A DNA stretch of 64,000 nucleotides, taken from positions 13,578,001 to 13,642,000 of the forward strand of contig OY759214.1 in assembly GCA_963662175.1 (NCBI GenBank). The letters are read 5' to 3'. Made by a program: the position numbers and the translations under genes. The notes beneath the pieces were generated by a model, which saw only the letters and a program-made list of their open reading frames with translations, did no database searches and was not told where the DNA came from. This document shows, piece by piece, positions 19,906 to 30,640 of this stretch (positions are counted from its first letter, which is position 1; every line of letters starts with the position of its first letter). The DNA comes from Aradus depressus. Lineage: Eukaryota > Arthropoda > Insecta > Hemiptera > Aradidae.

Positions 19906-20296
19906 TTCCCTGTGTAAAACTCAACTTGGAACAATTGGTAAATTAGGTTCAGGAGTAGAGCGAAAAATTAGTTCCGACCACTTTATTTTTTATTTTTAAA
20001 TTGTTAAGAAACGTTTCTAAAAACAAACTCAAGACGGGACGAAGTATAACAATGTATTAGGACTGGATTATCGTTAAGGAGTTCAAATAACATTGATATT
20101 GATTTTTTTTTCTCACTACAAGAAATAAATAAAATAGTAATAAAAAAGGATTATTTTGGGAAGCATTGCAGTTAGTCTCTTTAATTCAATAAAAAATTAA
20201 ATATTTTAAATTAACCTTTTATTTTTTTTGAAGTTAATATTTTTGATATTTATTTAAAATTGAAAAAAAAAAGAAAAGAAAATTATAAAAAAAAAT
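19906..20296. other. AT-rich, nothing recognised
   Basis: No frame, no repeat. The A-rich stretch next to the tRNA gives oligo(T) on the gene's coding strand. Confidence 0.3.
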
Positions 20297-20297
20297 G

Positions 20298-20303
20298 AAA
20301 AAA
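20298..20303 (-). terminator. Pol III terminator of tRNA-Trp
   Basis: Six A on the plus strand, i.e. TTTTTT on the coding strand, starting 8 nt after the last tRNA base. A second T run (T9) follows near 20287-20295. Confidence 0.75.
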
Positions 20304-20310
20304 TTAGGAT

Positions 20311-20382
20311 TGACCCCGACGTGATTTGAACACGCAACCTTCTGATCTGGAGTCAGACGCGCTACCGTTGCGCCACGGAGTC
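20311..20382 (-). tRNA. tRNA-Trp-CCA: tRNA-Trp (CCA anticodon)
   Basis: 72 nt without intron. The coding strand begins GACTCCGTGGCGCAACGGTA and ends GTCGGGGTCA. The acceptor stem GACTCCG pairs with CGGGGTC (one T-G), the D arm has GGCGCAACGGTAGCGC, and the anticodon stem TCTGA/TCAGA closes the loop CTCCAGA with anticodon CCA. The T arm has GTTCAAATC. A and B boxes (TGGCGCAACGG and GTTCAAATC) form the internal promoter. The sequence is almost identical to animal nuclear tRNA-Trp. Unlike the S1 and S2 heads it has a full cloverleaf and a terminator but no SINE body, so it is taken as a functional gene. Confidence 0.95.
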
Positions 20383-21264
20383 CTGGTTACTAATCGGTGC
20401 AGGTAACCCAGTCTTGAGTACGTATTGTGGGAAGGCCATTACTTTCTAGCTAGCAATCAATATTTGCCTGATATTTTTTTTCCTTTGTTAAATTTTCTTT
20501 TTGAGTTTCATTATATGGTATTTTTTTTACATTTTACAGAGAATAGTGCTGATAAAGGTTCCTTAGTTCAATATCCATTTGAAAAAAATACATGATGTGG
20601 CCATTACAGTACCTACATACTTTCTTATATATCTCTCTCTCTCTCTCTCCCTCCCCCTTCTCAAAATCATTTCATACTGGTATTACTGGATATAGGTAAG
20701 TAATAAGTTGGTGTCATCGGTATTTTTTTGTTTAATTGTATAGCGTTATCCTGACAGTGAGATTCTTATGCCGAATAATGCCAGAAGGGGGAGGGGGAGA
20801 GACAGTGTTAGCATTCATAATTTTTCATAAAAAGTACCAATAATGAAAAATATTTTATATTTTCGTACTACGGGATACAATTTAAAAATTATTTTGAATT
20901 ATTTCCTACGGAAATTTATTTTTCATTGTTTGAGGCACTATAACTTTTGTCGTATTAAAATGGAAATTTTATAAGAAACATTTTTGGTGAGGATCAATTT
21001 GTCGATAGGACTAACCGTTTTCGGATAAATCAAGGAAAAGTCTAAAAATATTCGTTTCAAAACTACATTTCAAAATGGTTTTCGGCATGTATTTCGTAAA
21101 CCGGACGACCTGTAAAAAATTGTATTTCATATAAAATATGTATTTCAGTTTTCTCTAAAACTATTACTTGAAAAGATTTTTAATTAGGTCGAAAACATAA
21201 GATGTATCTTGTAAAATGTACTTAGACCTTGAAGTAAAGTGGTCTTAATTTTCGTCCGATTTCG
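20383..21264. other. No gene recognised
   Basis: AT-rich, with a (CT)n tract at about 20632-20660. No frame over 60 codons. Confidence 0.3.
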
Positions 21265-21490
21265 GTACAAATCTAATGAGATCTAAGTTAACACATGTGA
21301 CTTCATCATTCCAAATTTTAAGTTTATAGCTACAATCCTCTCTGCGGTAGAGCGCTCACAACTTTGCGAAAATGGTCAAAACGTATTCAGGGGACCTTGA
21401 AACGTGAACATCCGTTGAATCCTCGATCTCGGATTTTCGCACGATTACAATAGGTACTTCCTTATATTATAGGTATAAAAAAGTAAAAAA
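21265..21490 (+). repeat. Dispersed repeat D, copy 1
   Basis: Shares with 27130-27370 the order AGATCTAAGTTA, AAATTTTAA, GAGCGCTCACA, GGTCAAAACGT, GACCTTGAAACG and CACGATTAC. Two diverged copies of an unclassified family; no ends defined. Confidence 0.6.
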
Positions 21491-21600
21491 AAAAATAATA
21501 ATAATATTATATAGAGGAACTTTAGTTTTAATCTATAAAGCTGTGAAAAGTCCAAAAATCTATCTTTATTTATTTTTCTAAACATAATTCAACTATTTTT

Positions 21601-22350
21601 GTTTGGAGTAAATCTTGGAAAATTAAATTTAACACCACAAAATGTCAACACATAACATTCGCTCTCCGCCGTGGTGACTGCCCCCCAGTATTCATTGAAA
21701 ACCAGCCGTTACCTCATACCTCTTTCGTAAAATGTTTAGGATTAACCCTCGATAGAAGTCTGACTTGTAACCCTCACACTAGACCGGCGACTTAGACTAT
21801 TGTACAGTATTTTGAATAGGCGTTCTAAATTATCTACTCGACAAAAACTGAATTGTTATACCTACCTATCTTCTCCGACCTCTCTGGACCTATGGCTTAC
21901 AAATATATGGTACATCCAAAGAATACAGGTATTTCAATCCAAGACTCTCCGACTGATCACACAATGCCCACCATACGTTAGCAACAAGACTTTACACCGC
22001 GACTTGAACGTCACATCCATAGACACAACCATTAAACATTTATACCAACGTTTCTACACCAAAATTTACTTAAACACCAATCCGGAAGTTCGCAAAATCT
22101 TAAATACAAATTTACCCCACAATCCCCCAAGAAGATTAAAGAGAGTTTGGCATAGAGATCTCCTGGTATGAAGTGATGTCATGAGGGTTCACCACTGGCT
22201 GTTTTTCCTCTCTCAAGCCTCTCATGCCATATTTATTTTTATTATTTTATTTTATTTTTATTATGTTTGTATAGTATGTGTCAGCCCAGCCGCTGGTTGT
22301 GCATTTTTTGCATAGTTGTGGCTTGAGATAAATAAATACAAACTATTTTC
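21601..22350 (+). mobile_element. Jockey-like LINE L-A relative, 5'-truncated
   Basis: RT C-terminus in two frames: VWSKSWKIKFNTTKCQHITF and VKCLGLTLDRSLTCNPHTR up to a stop near 21793, then after a shift near 21785 LLYSILNRRSKLS, PPYVSNKTLHRDLNVTSID and RRLKRVWHRDLLV to the stop at 22169-22171. The same blocks occur in the L-A copy at 1902-2561. The 3' UTR keeps the GGTTCACCACTGGCTG phrase of L-A, and the copy ends GAGATAAATAAATA at about 22345. Dead copy. Confidence 0.8.
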
Positions 22351-22772
22351 GAATTTAATTCTTCAAAACAGGGTTGTTTACCGACCCTAGATTAAAAAAG
22401 TTCCTAAGAAAAATATATTCTAGAAATACATCTACAGTTATGTAAGATTACAAAGACGGTTTCTTCAGTCTTGAGTTGTTCGCTTTGCGTGTTGGTCTAG
22501 TTACTGGCCCTGTACTATTAACGTGTCCAGTTGTCACTCATCATTACAATGTCTAGATGTTGAATGAGTGCTATGACGCCCCTTCTTTCTAGTTTTTAGG
22601 TAATTATATGTAAGAATGTATATAATATTAGGTACCTAACATTGAAATATATAGACTGGTAAATTATGGAAAAGTATATGTTAAAATAAGCCCCTCGAAA
22701 AATTAAATTCTAAATTTTTCCTCCGAAGCTTTTTAGGCAGCTTTTTATTTCTCTAGCAATAAAAAAAAATTG
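22351..22772. other. No gene recognised
   Basis: AT-rich with no shared repeat. Confidence 0.25.
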
Positions 22773-23240
22773 TCTGTGTATCACCAGCAATGTACTTCCC
22801 AACACAAATATAACAATTAAGTTTTCGCTCTCCCTCTAAAACCAATTGACTTCTGAAACCTCATACTCAATTTTGTATCGATACATTCATTACATAGGCA
22901 GTTATCAGAGTACTTTAATTGAGCCCCCTCCTCTGACCCTCCCATCCCCCTCCCTTAGGCCCATTTGCCTGAAAATTGGTAGGTATGAGGTCAATTTACT
23001 TTTTAATAGGGATTTACATACTGAATTTCGTGTCGATACATTCAGTCCATCGACAGTTATTAGAGTTATTGGGTTAAACCCCTCCCCCTAATCTCCCCTT
23101 TCCTTTTTTGGGGGGTGGTTTGGCTGAAAAACAGTACATAGTCTTATATCGTTATTAAAATGTCATTAAAATTTCGTGTCAATATAGTCATTCTACCGGG
23201 AGTTGCCCTACACACAGACAGATTTTTTTTTTTTTTTTTT
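22773..23240 (-). repeat. Family B repeat, nearly complete
   Basis: Reverse sense: ATCACCAGCAATGTACTTCC (3' terminus), three internal units and ACACACAGACAGA. The 5' hairpin is missing; a remnant CCGATTACATAACTTAGT lies at 23599-23616. Confidence 0.8.
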
Positions 23241-24009
23241 TAATCAGGAAATCGAAAACACGATATTCACGAAGTTCAGAAGTGGGATATATCAGAATTA
23301 TTGATTTTTGAGAAAACTCATTTGAAAGTTTCGTTCGCTTCTTAAAAATTAGCTTCTGAACTTCCTGTTTTCGTTTCATATTATTGAAATGCAACTACAT
23401 TTATGAGGGTTCACAGGTTCATAGATCAGTACTAAGACATTTCAAATTATCATGTTCCTGAAACTAAACATTTGAGGAAAAAATGAAAATTCTATAACAG
23501 GTTATGTATATTTTAAGCCCTCAATTTTATACTCAAAATATATTAGAGGGTGAAAACTTGTATAAGTAAGTAATGATAACTCAAAAATGAGTTTTTTACC
23601 GATTACATAACTTAGTAAAGCTGGGGAAGTTATATAAAAAATTGTAAAATTCCTAATGTCAATGATTAATTTCTTGGCGGAAATCCCATAAACTTGAATG
23701 AATAACAAGAGAAACACGTTTGTAAATATCTAATCCAAAGATGGATGTGAGTTAATGACATAATGAAGGTGTAGATGGGATGTTAGAACCTTGAAGGGAG
23801 AAGGCTGTAAAAATGGGAAGATTAACGATGTAAATAAAGAGATACATCGTGTGAGGATGCTGACATTAAATGTAGGGTCTTGTGTTTACAGGAGGCACGC
23901 CCAGTCTGCGTCCATTCATCAAACTACACACTACAGCTCCATACTACTAACCAAACTGATAATTCATATCCAACAACTAATTGAAAAACATCGTAGGAAT
24001 CACACGCTA
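23241..24009. other. No gene recognised
   Basis: AT-rich. Only a small family B hairpin remnant near 23599-23630. Confidence 0.25.
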
Positions 24010-24090
24010 TATACTTCCCCACCACTAATTAATTAAGTTTTCACTCTCCCATCAAAGCCATTCGACCGTTTGGGCTAAAAACATAATACA

Positions 24091-24814
24091 TATTGACGTG
24101 AAAACGTCTATTCGCTCGTTAAGCACATTGATAGCCAGTCAAACTTTCTTGTGTTACAAAATACCGTCAGATTTCAATCGATAATAACTACGAGACTAAT
24201 AATGCGATAACAACGGTTGAGGTCACAATGGATAGAGCATGTCTGTACGTGTTTGTTGTGCAGTGTTTGTTTTGCCTGTGACGTTATCGGGCTAGTGTGG
24301 GCGCCGGCGGATGATTGTTGCGAATTAGCGTTGTGTAAAATTAGAAATTAGTGTAGCGTGATAACGCGTTTAGATAGGACGTTGATTTGGGTGTCATTGT
24401 AAAGAGCTTGAGGAGCACTACTAGGACTCAAAGTAAAACAATGAAAATATTCGCCGAAAAATATATGTAAATATCGGTATTAAATTGAAAATTGCAAAAA
24501 AATTAAAGATGTCGTCTCATATGAATCGTAAATATGCGCGGAATTATAGAAAACGCAAATCAGAGGAAAGCTCGCATCAAAAGGAATTTGAAAAACCTAA
24601 AAAGTCTAATGCCGAGCAAATGCAAAAGCTACGGCAGCATCGAAAATAAAATGAAAAAACGGCGCAAGGCAATAACCTAGGTGGCCCATCGGGCGTACAG
24701 CGGCCACCGACAGTCCAAACTACTCTGTATAACCATTGTATTAAAGAGATTGATAATTAAATTACATATTAATACGAAACACTTGTTATGATTTTATCCC
24801 GACGTTTTCACGGA
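24091..24814. mobile_element. Unclassified element with GTGAAAACGTC inverted ends
   Basis: The left end contains GACGTGAAAACGTC (24095-24108), itself a stem-loop, and the right end GACGTTTTCACG (24801-24812), its inverse. The interior (24230-24780) has a balanced base composition unlike the surroundings, with a GGGCGCCGGCGG patch at 24299-24310. Flanks are family B, which supports an insertion. The superfamily is not known to me; no target duplication could be fixed. Confidence 0.45.
24509..24649 (+). CDS. Small basic ORF, 46 aa, unknown
   Basis: From ATG 24509 it reads MSSHMNRKYARNYRKRKSEE, then KPKKSNAEQMQKLRQHRK and TAA at 24647-24649. It is strongly basic (about one third K/R), like the N-terminal tails of several transposon-encoded proteins. 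It lies centrally in the element with GTGAAAACGTC ends. No catalytic domain follows in any frame, so it could be the remaining first part of a transposon gene or a chance frame. Confidence 0.3.
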   Translation: MSSHMNRKYARNYRKRKSEESSHQKEFEKPKKSNAEQMQKLRQHRK

Positions 24815-24967
24815 AAATCTACGGCGTGGACCTTGACTACGCCTTATTTGACTTTTACAGTGGCTTCTCTCTGGTCCCCCTCTTCCCTTCGGCCGACTTC
24901 GCCGAAACCTAATAGGTGCTATATTTATGGGGTTTTGAATTTAAATATAAAATTTCATGTCGATACT

Positions 24968-25369
24968 TAAATATCTTGTGTTCTCCCTTCCTTTTTTAAA
25001 AATTTGGCACCCCTGTTTTATGTTGTTATGGTTTTTGATGCCTTCATTGCAGTATTGGCATCTAGTGTGATACAGTGATGATGATTTTGATGCCTTCATT
25101 GCAGTATTGGCATCTAGTGTGATACAGTGAAGCGCATTAATGTGAGAACGTGCCCTAGTCAAGTAGAAGAAAGGTCAGCATCTAACTTGAAGGGGAAAAA
25201 CTGTTGTTTACTTTTAGGTCAAGTATTTTCAGAACTTTATTCGAGACTACCTTTTGAAATTTTCATGACCTCTGCTTCTCTACCAGCCCAACCCTTTGGT
25301 AGAAGAGTTACATTATTTACTATTTCTTTAAAAAGAGATGTACATTACATTCATAGTTGAACATAGCTT
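24968..25369. other. 54-bp direct duplication, then unidentified sequence
   Basis: TTTTGATGCCTTCATTGCAG and the following ~30 bp occur twice in tandem at about 25035-25129. On the minus strand both copies read CQYCNEGIK in one frame. Frames of 73-77 codons cover the rest; no domain recognised. Confidence 0.4.
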
Positions 25370-26670
25370 CATTCTCATGTAACAGATCAATCTTCATAGC
25401 TGTAGATGCTTTTCTTTCATTCTCATGTAACAGATCAATCTTCTTAGCTGATCTGTAGATGCTTTCTTTCATTCTCATGTAACAGATCAATCTTATTAGC
25501 TGATTTATAGGTGATTTTCCTTCATTCTCATGTAACAGATCAATCTTCATAGCTGTAGATGCTTTTCTTTCATTCTCATGTAACAGCCTTCTTAGCTGAT
25601 CTGTAGATGCTTTCTTTCATTCTCATGTAACAGATCAATCTTATTAGCTGATTTATAGGTGATTTTCCTTCATTCTCATGTAACAGATCAATCTTCATAG
25701 CTGTAGATGCTTTTCTTTCATTCTCATGTAACAGATCAATCTTCTTAGCTGATCTGTAGATGCTTTCTTTCATTCTCATGTAACAGATCAATCTTATTAG
25801 CTGATTTATAGGTGATTTTCCTTCATTCTCATGTAACAGATCAATCTTCATAGTTGTAGATGCTTTTCTTTCATTCTCATGTCACAGATCAATCTTCTTA
25901 GCTGATCTGTAGATGCTTTCTTTCATTCTCATGTAACAGATCAATCTTATTAGCTGATTTATAGGTGATTTTCCTTCATTCTCATATAACAGATCAATCT
26001 TCATAGCTGTAGATGCTTTTCTTTCATTCTCATGTAACAGATCAATCTTCTTAGCTGATCTGTAGATTCTTTCTTTCATTCTCATGTAACAGATCAATCT
26101 TATTAGCTGATTTATAGGTGATTTTCCTTCATTCTCATATAACAGATCAATCTTCATAGCTGTAGATGCTTTTCTTTCATTCTCATGTAACAGATCAATC
26201 TTCTTAGCTGATCTGTAGATGCTTTCTTTCATTCTCATGTAACAGATCAATCTTATTAGCTGATTTATAGGTGATTTTCCTTCATTCTCATGTAACAGAT
26301 CAATCTTCATAGTTGTAGATGCTTTTCTTTCATTCTCATGTCACAGATCAATCTTCTTAGCTGATCTGTAGATGCTTTCTTTCATTCTCATGTAACAGAT
26401 CAATCTTATTAGCTGATTTATAGGTGATTTTCCTTCATTCTCATATAACAGATCAATCTTCATAGCTGTAGATGCATTTCTTTCATTCTCATGTAACAGA
26501 TCAATCTTCTTAGCTGATCTGTAGATTCTTTCTTTCATTCTCATGTAACAGATCAATCTTATTAGCTGATTTATAGGTGATTTTCCTTCATTCTCATATA
26601 ACAGATCAATCTTCATAGCTGTAGATGCTTTTCTTTCATTCTCATATAACAGATCAATCTTATTAGCTGA
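25370..26670. repeat. 153-bp higher-order tandem array (about 8.5 copies)
   Basis: Each 153-bp unit is made of three subunits of 48, 52 and 53 bp, all starting CATTCTCATGTAACAGATCA. Because 153 is a multiple of three, the minus strand stays open for long runs. The 51-residue protein repeat reads KIDLLHENE in one subunit, while the same DNA in the next is read one frame off as IRLICYMRMKE. GTAAC-to-GTCAC changes (e.g. near 25882 and 26341) create TGA stops. It is treated as a satellite or minisatellite, not a gene. Confidence 0.9.
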
Positions 26671-27129
26671 GCTTTTTCTACGAATCAATACTAACCAGCA
26701 CGTGCTTGGAATGACGAACAAATTATGTGGTACTTGTCTTTCAGACAATTTAATTAGGTGCTACTCCAAATAAAAATTTAGGTAACCTCGGACCCACATT
26801 TATATTCCACAAGTACCAATAGTTCATGTTGAAGGCTGCTCTATCTGTTATTATATCATGAATCAAACCATGTTCGCCTATAATTAAATCCATGGTTGCA
26901 GTGTTGCCAGGGAGAGAAAAGAATGAGATACGACCAGACAGGTGTACCACCCCAACCGTCCTTAAACACATTAACGAATACGAATTGTCTTTATTAAAAC
27001 CACTGAGATATTATCAGGTCTATTCCCCGCTGGGAAGGTGGAGAAATTATAGTAGTTGAAAGAGGGAGTTGACTAAATAAAAAAAATATATATATATATA
27101 TATAATATATAAATATAATAATTAATTAT
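26671..27129. other. Unidentified flank of the tandem array
   Basis: The minus strand has a 73-codon frame at 26750-26971 (includes GRISFFSLPGNTATMDLIIG and DRAAFNMNYWYLWNINVG) just upstream of the array frame. It has protein-like composition but no family I know. A (TA)n tract is at about 27087-27105. Confidence 0.35.
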
Positions 27130-27370
27130 ATATAATCTAATCAGATCTAAGTTACCGCATTCATTTCTCAAATTTTAAATTATATCCTATAATCGTTTCT
27201 GAGTTAGACCGCTCACACAGTTCCAAATGACGTACACGCACAAACTAAAAAAATGGTCCAAACGTGATCAGGAGACCTTGAAACGCGAAGTTCCATTGAA
27301 AACTTGAGCTCGGAATTTTACACGATTACTATATTTCCTTATACTAAAGTTTTAAGAAAGTAAAAATTCA
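27130..27370 (+). repeat. Dispersed repeat D, copy 2
   Basis: Diverged partner of 21265-21490. It contains about 25 extra bp (ACGTACACGCACAAACTAAA) between the GCTCACA and GGTCCAAACGT blocks. Confidence 0.6.
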
Positions 27371-28469
27371 AATTTACATTTTGGACTACTTTTTAAAAGC
27401 AGATTTGCTTGCATACCATTTTCGTGGTATTAAGGGAAGTTTAGGGTCTAAGCTAGGCTTAAGCCATAATCTAACTTCGATGAAGGATAGTTAAGATCTT
27501 AGCTTGAATTGAGCTTAAGCCACGATTGCATAAAATCGGCTCTAAGAGAAAGATAAGCTTATTTGGTTGTTGAATTATTTATTTACTTTTTTCTAATTTG
27601 CGTGATATATATTTTTTATTTTTTTGAACTTCTAATAACACAGATTTATTTGATGCTGTCCTTTCAATTCAATTTTTAGAACTTGGTCATAGCAACTTAG
27701 TGGATGTTTGATATATTCTTCGTGCTTTTCTGTTGACAGAGCGCCTTGCCTCAACTGACAAAAGCGGAAGATAGACCCGGTGTTTTGTAAAAGCTGACAT
27801 TGGACAAAAGCTCAAGAGCTTCCCCTCTGTGGAGTAGGCTTTCAACCAACGGATAGCAGGGTTATCAACTTACAGACTTTTTGGGCTAACTTCTCGATAA
27901 AAGAAGAAATAGATAAAAACATGTTACTACGAACATCTGAGTTACATGGTCTGATCGTACTGAAATAGTAATTGTAGTAGTTGAAAGAGGGAGTTGACAA
28001 AATAAAATTGAAGGAAGCTGCCTTTAACGATGTTATTGTCATTTCGATAGAAATGGTCGAACAGGGTTCTACGGTTCGGTTTTACAGTCTGTGAGATGAA
28101 TGCTCCTCTTAAAGGATAGGTTACATATTTGTCTCATAGGTTGCTTTCACGTGATGAGGAAACAAAGCAGATCAGTAATGATCGTTTTGAGTGTGGTTAG
28201 GCTCTCCTTTGTACTCAAGAATACCTTCTCTATGTGTCCATATCCTCAGACGAGATAGGACAGTATTTTGCCGATTACAATCCTTAGGTCATCAGCATCG
28301 TACTGCCTGAGACTGGTTGTCAGCCTACAATTAGCGCAGTTACGACTTTATTTATTCTCCTGGTTAAAACTATCAGAAGAATGGTAGACTCTCTCCAGTT
28401 TTCTATTACCTTATACGTTTATTAAGTTGTTATTTATGTTATCCTCAAGGAAGACAGGCTGATCCTTTT
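27371..28469. other. About 1.1 kb without a recognised gene
   Basis: A ~32-bp phrase AGTAGTTGAAAGAGGGAGTT is shared between 27050-27085 and 27974-28010. No other structure. Confidence 0.3.
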
Positions 28470-29085
28470 TGGCGCTGTGTTGACATTCCTCAAGTGTCCC
28501 GCCTGAGACTGGCTGTCAACCTGATGATACTGTTCTTAGTCAGCCACGATTCTGTTGTTTGGTTTTTCCTGCTTCCCCGTTATCTCTCAGCTAGCCTCTT
28601 TTAGTTCAGAGAACAGTGGACGCTGTGTTAACATTCCTCAAGTGCCTTATCTCACCTCAGGCTGTCTGTCAACCTGATGATACTGTTCTTAGTCAGCCAC
28701 GATTCTGTTGTTTGGTTTTTCTTGCCTCCTCCTTGTCTCTCAGCTAGCCTCCCAATTTCGCCCAATTTGACATTCCTCAAGTGTCCCGCCTGAGACTGGC
28801 TGTCAACCTGATGATACTGTTCTTAGTCAGCCACGATTCTGTTGTTTGGTTTTTCCTGCTTCCCCGTTATCTCTCAGCTAGCCTCTTTTAGTTCAGAGAA
28901 CAGTGGACGCTGTGTTAACATTCCTCAAGTGCCTTATCTCACCTCAGGCTGTCTGTCAACCTGATGATACTGTTCTTAGTCAGCCACGATTCTGTTGTTT
29001 GGTTTTTCTTGCCTCCTCCTTGTCTCTCAGCTAGCCTCCCAATTTCGCCCAAGTTGACATTCCTCAAGAGCTTGTCTTGCTGCAG
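28470..29085. repeat. 287-bp tandem array, each unit a pair of ~144-bp halves
   Basis: TTGACATTCCTCAAGTG recurs at 28480, 28767 and 29054, spacing 287 bp. Each unit has two diverged halves sharing CAACCTGATGATACTGTTCT and CTGTTGTTTGGTTTTT. A more distant half can be traced before 28440. The two full units are nearly identical, so the 287-bp duplication is recent while the half-unit duplication is older. Confidence 0.85.
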
Positions 29086-29354
29086 TTCGCCCAATATTAT
29101 CATGCTGACTCCTCCGACCAGCTTCTCGCTAACCAGTCTTCTTCAAAACATTCTTCGCCTCTCTCTTTCCTGAATACCATTTTTCTCTTCCTCTGAGAAT
29201 GCCATTTCTCAATCCTTTTTAACATTATTTTGCTATCAGACAACATTCTTTAAAAGCCAACAAAAAGTTTGTTTATGAGATCCTTTGATGTTGGAGCAGA
29301 TAATTGTAAGTTCACCAAAAATCATTTAATCCTTCTTGATACTGTTAATTTACA

Positions 29355-29455
29355 AAGGTATTTTTATTTACAAATAGGTATTCACAACAGTATAAATAAT
29401 AAAAACAACAAGCAAATGTGTTAAAAGTGGAAAGTTTGGAGAGGGGAAAAATGAC
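29355..29455 (-). mobile_element. LINE L-A 3' UTR fragment
   Basis: Reverse sense: ATTTGCTTGTTGTTTTTATT and ACTGTTGTGAATACCTATTTG match the L-A 3' UTR ending. No coding part. Confidence 0.6.
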
Positions 29456-29884
29456 CAAGTAGTTATTAACAAACGTTATTAATTTCGTTTAAACGCATTT
29501 AGAAACTTGAGGACAGATTTATTTTTAATTTCGTATCCATTCTATCATTCTAACAAAATATGTAAAGATTAAACTTATCCACTTTTTTCATTGATAATTT
29601 ATAATGTTCAACCGTTTGACCGCCAAAACGAAAGGTCAGAAGGTCGGAGAACTAGGTACTTCCAGTCTATCCCTAACTTATAGTGACCCAATACTTTCAA
29701 ACCACCTGATAATTGAATTATCCTCAGATTATTGAATATTATTTTTTGTTCATCGTCAAGTCAAATCAGGGAAAGGAGAAGGCGATTTTAGAGGGGGAGC
29801 GAAAACTTACTTTATTACAAATAATTCGAGCTGATGTGATTCGAATATTTACCCAAAAAATCTAATAAATAACTGTATAATGAA
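29456..29884. other. No gene recognised
   Basis: AT-rich, with weak family B traces only. Confidence 0.25.
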
Positions 29885-29990
29885 TATATCGACAATAATT
29901 TAGTATGAGGAATCATTTGGAGAGAGAGAGCGAAAACTCAATTGATTAATTCGTGCTGGGGAAGTACCTTGTCGGATATTCACCAGATAC
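29885..29990 (+). repeat. Family B repeat, 3' end
   Basis: GAGAGCGAAAACTCAATTGA, TTCGTGCTGGGGAAGTACC and the terminal TCACCAGATAC. Confidence 0.75.
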
Positions 29991-30024
29991 AAGGGGGGGC
30001 AATGGGTGCAATTGTCCCCCCCCG

Positions 30025-30640
30025 GAGCCTCGACCAAACTTCTTACTGTTTTCAAGAATTCTCGTCATTGCGGCGCCTTAAAACATATTTAAGAACCATG
30101 CATGAGATTCGCCTCCTCGGTCTTCTCTTATGTACATCCATAGACATCAGTGCCGGCCCGAGGCAAGTTTTAGGATGGAGTGAGATCCTATTATGGCGCC
30201 CCCCTTGCTTGCCCCTAATATATACCAGTTGTGCGTGCAAGCATTGAACTTAGAAGATCTCGACACCTTAAGTCTCTGTCTGATTTGTCGATTGAAAACA
30301 GCCATGCTCGTTGGCACTGTACTCTTCACTATTCCGTTAGTGCCCCGCCCGCGCACTCGACCCGTGCGCGTCTCAACAGATAAGGTCATTCACATACCAT
30401 ACTAGCCACACGCTCGCAATCAAAATATCGAAAAGTGAAAACAATATTTTTTTTCTTTATTTTTCTTTACCACTGAGGCGCCCCCTGGGGCTTGGCGCCT
30501 AAAGCGGCCGCTTTGTTCGCCCTATGGTAGGGCCTACCGGCCCGGCCCTGATAGACATATTGCAATTGACATCGAAGAAGTGATCACTAGATATACAAAA
30601 ACCGGCCGGAGGAGATTGGAATTCAATATTAAATGCAATA
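30025..30640 (+). pseudogene. hAT transposase C-terminal relic, split by a MITE
   Basis: Before the MITE it reads FSSLRRLKTYLRTMHEIRLL, matching the hATC dimerisation region of hAT transposases. After the MITE (and after a shift) it reads IAIDIEEVITRYTKTGRRRL, the next part of the same region. An in-frame stop and frameshifts show it is dead. The RNase-H-like catalytic core is not present. A G8 and a C8 run upstream (29992-30026) make the 5' boundary uncertain. Confidence 0.65.
30148..30550. mobile_element. hAT MITE, 403 bp, with 8-bp duplication
   Basis: Left end CAGTGCCGGCCCGAGG, right end CCGGCCCGGCCCTG, flanked on both sides by ATAGACAT (30140-30147 and 30551-30558), a perfect 8-bp target duplication as made by hAT transposases. 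The interior is non-coding, with a GC-rich right end. It sits inside an older hAT transposase relic. Confidence 0.9.

Larger units (their letters stand above)
24010..24967 (-). repeat. Family B copy interrupted by a DNA element
   Basis: Family B 3' end at 24010-24081 (ACTTCCCCACCACTAATTAA, CGTTTGGGCTAAAAAC) and an internal unit at 24868-24967 lie on either side of the element at 24091-24814. Confidence 0.6.

Noticed and set aside
25320..26748. A repeat-protein gene in the 153-bp array
   Set aside because: Subunits are read in different frames and recurrent TGA stops break the frame. Kept as a tandem repeat, with the coding idea listed only as a finding.
28480..29000. Hammerhead motif from CCTGATGATACTG in the 287-bp array
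   Set aside because: CTGATGA is present but no GAAA follows after a hairpin.
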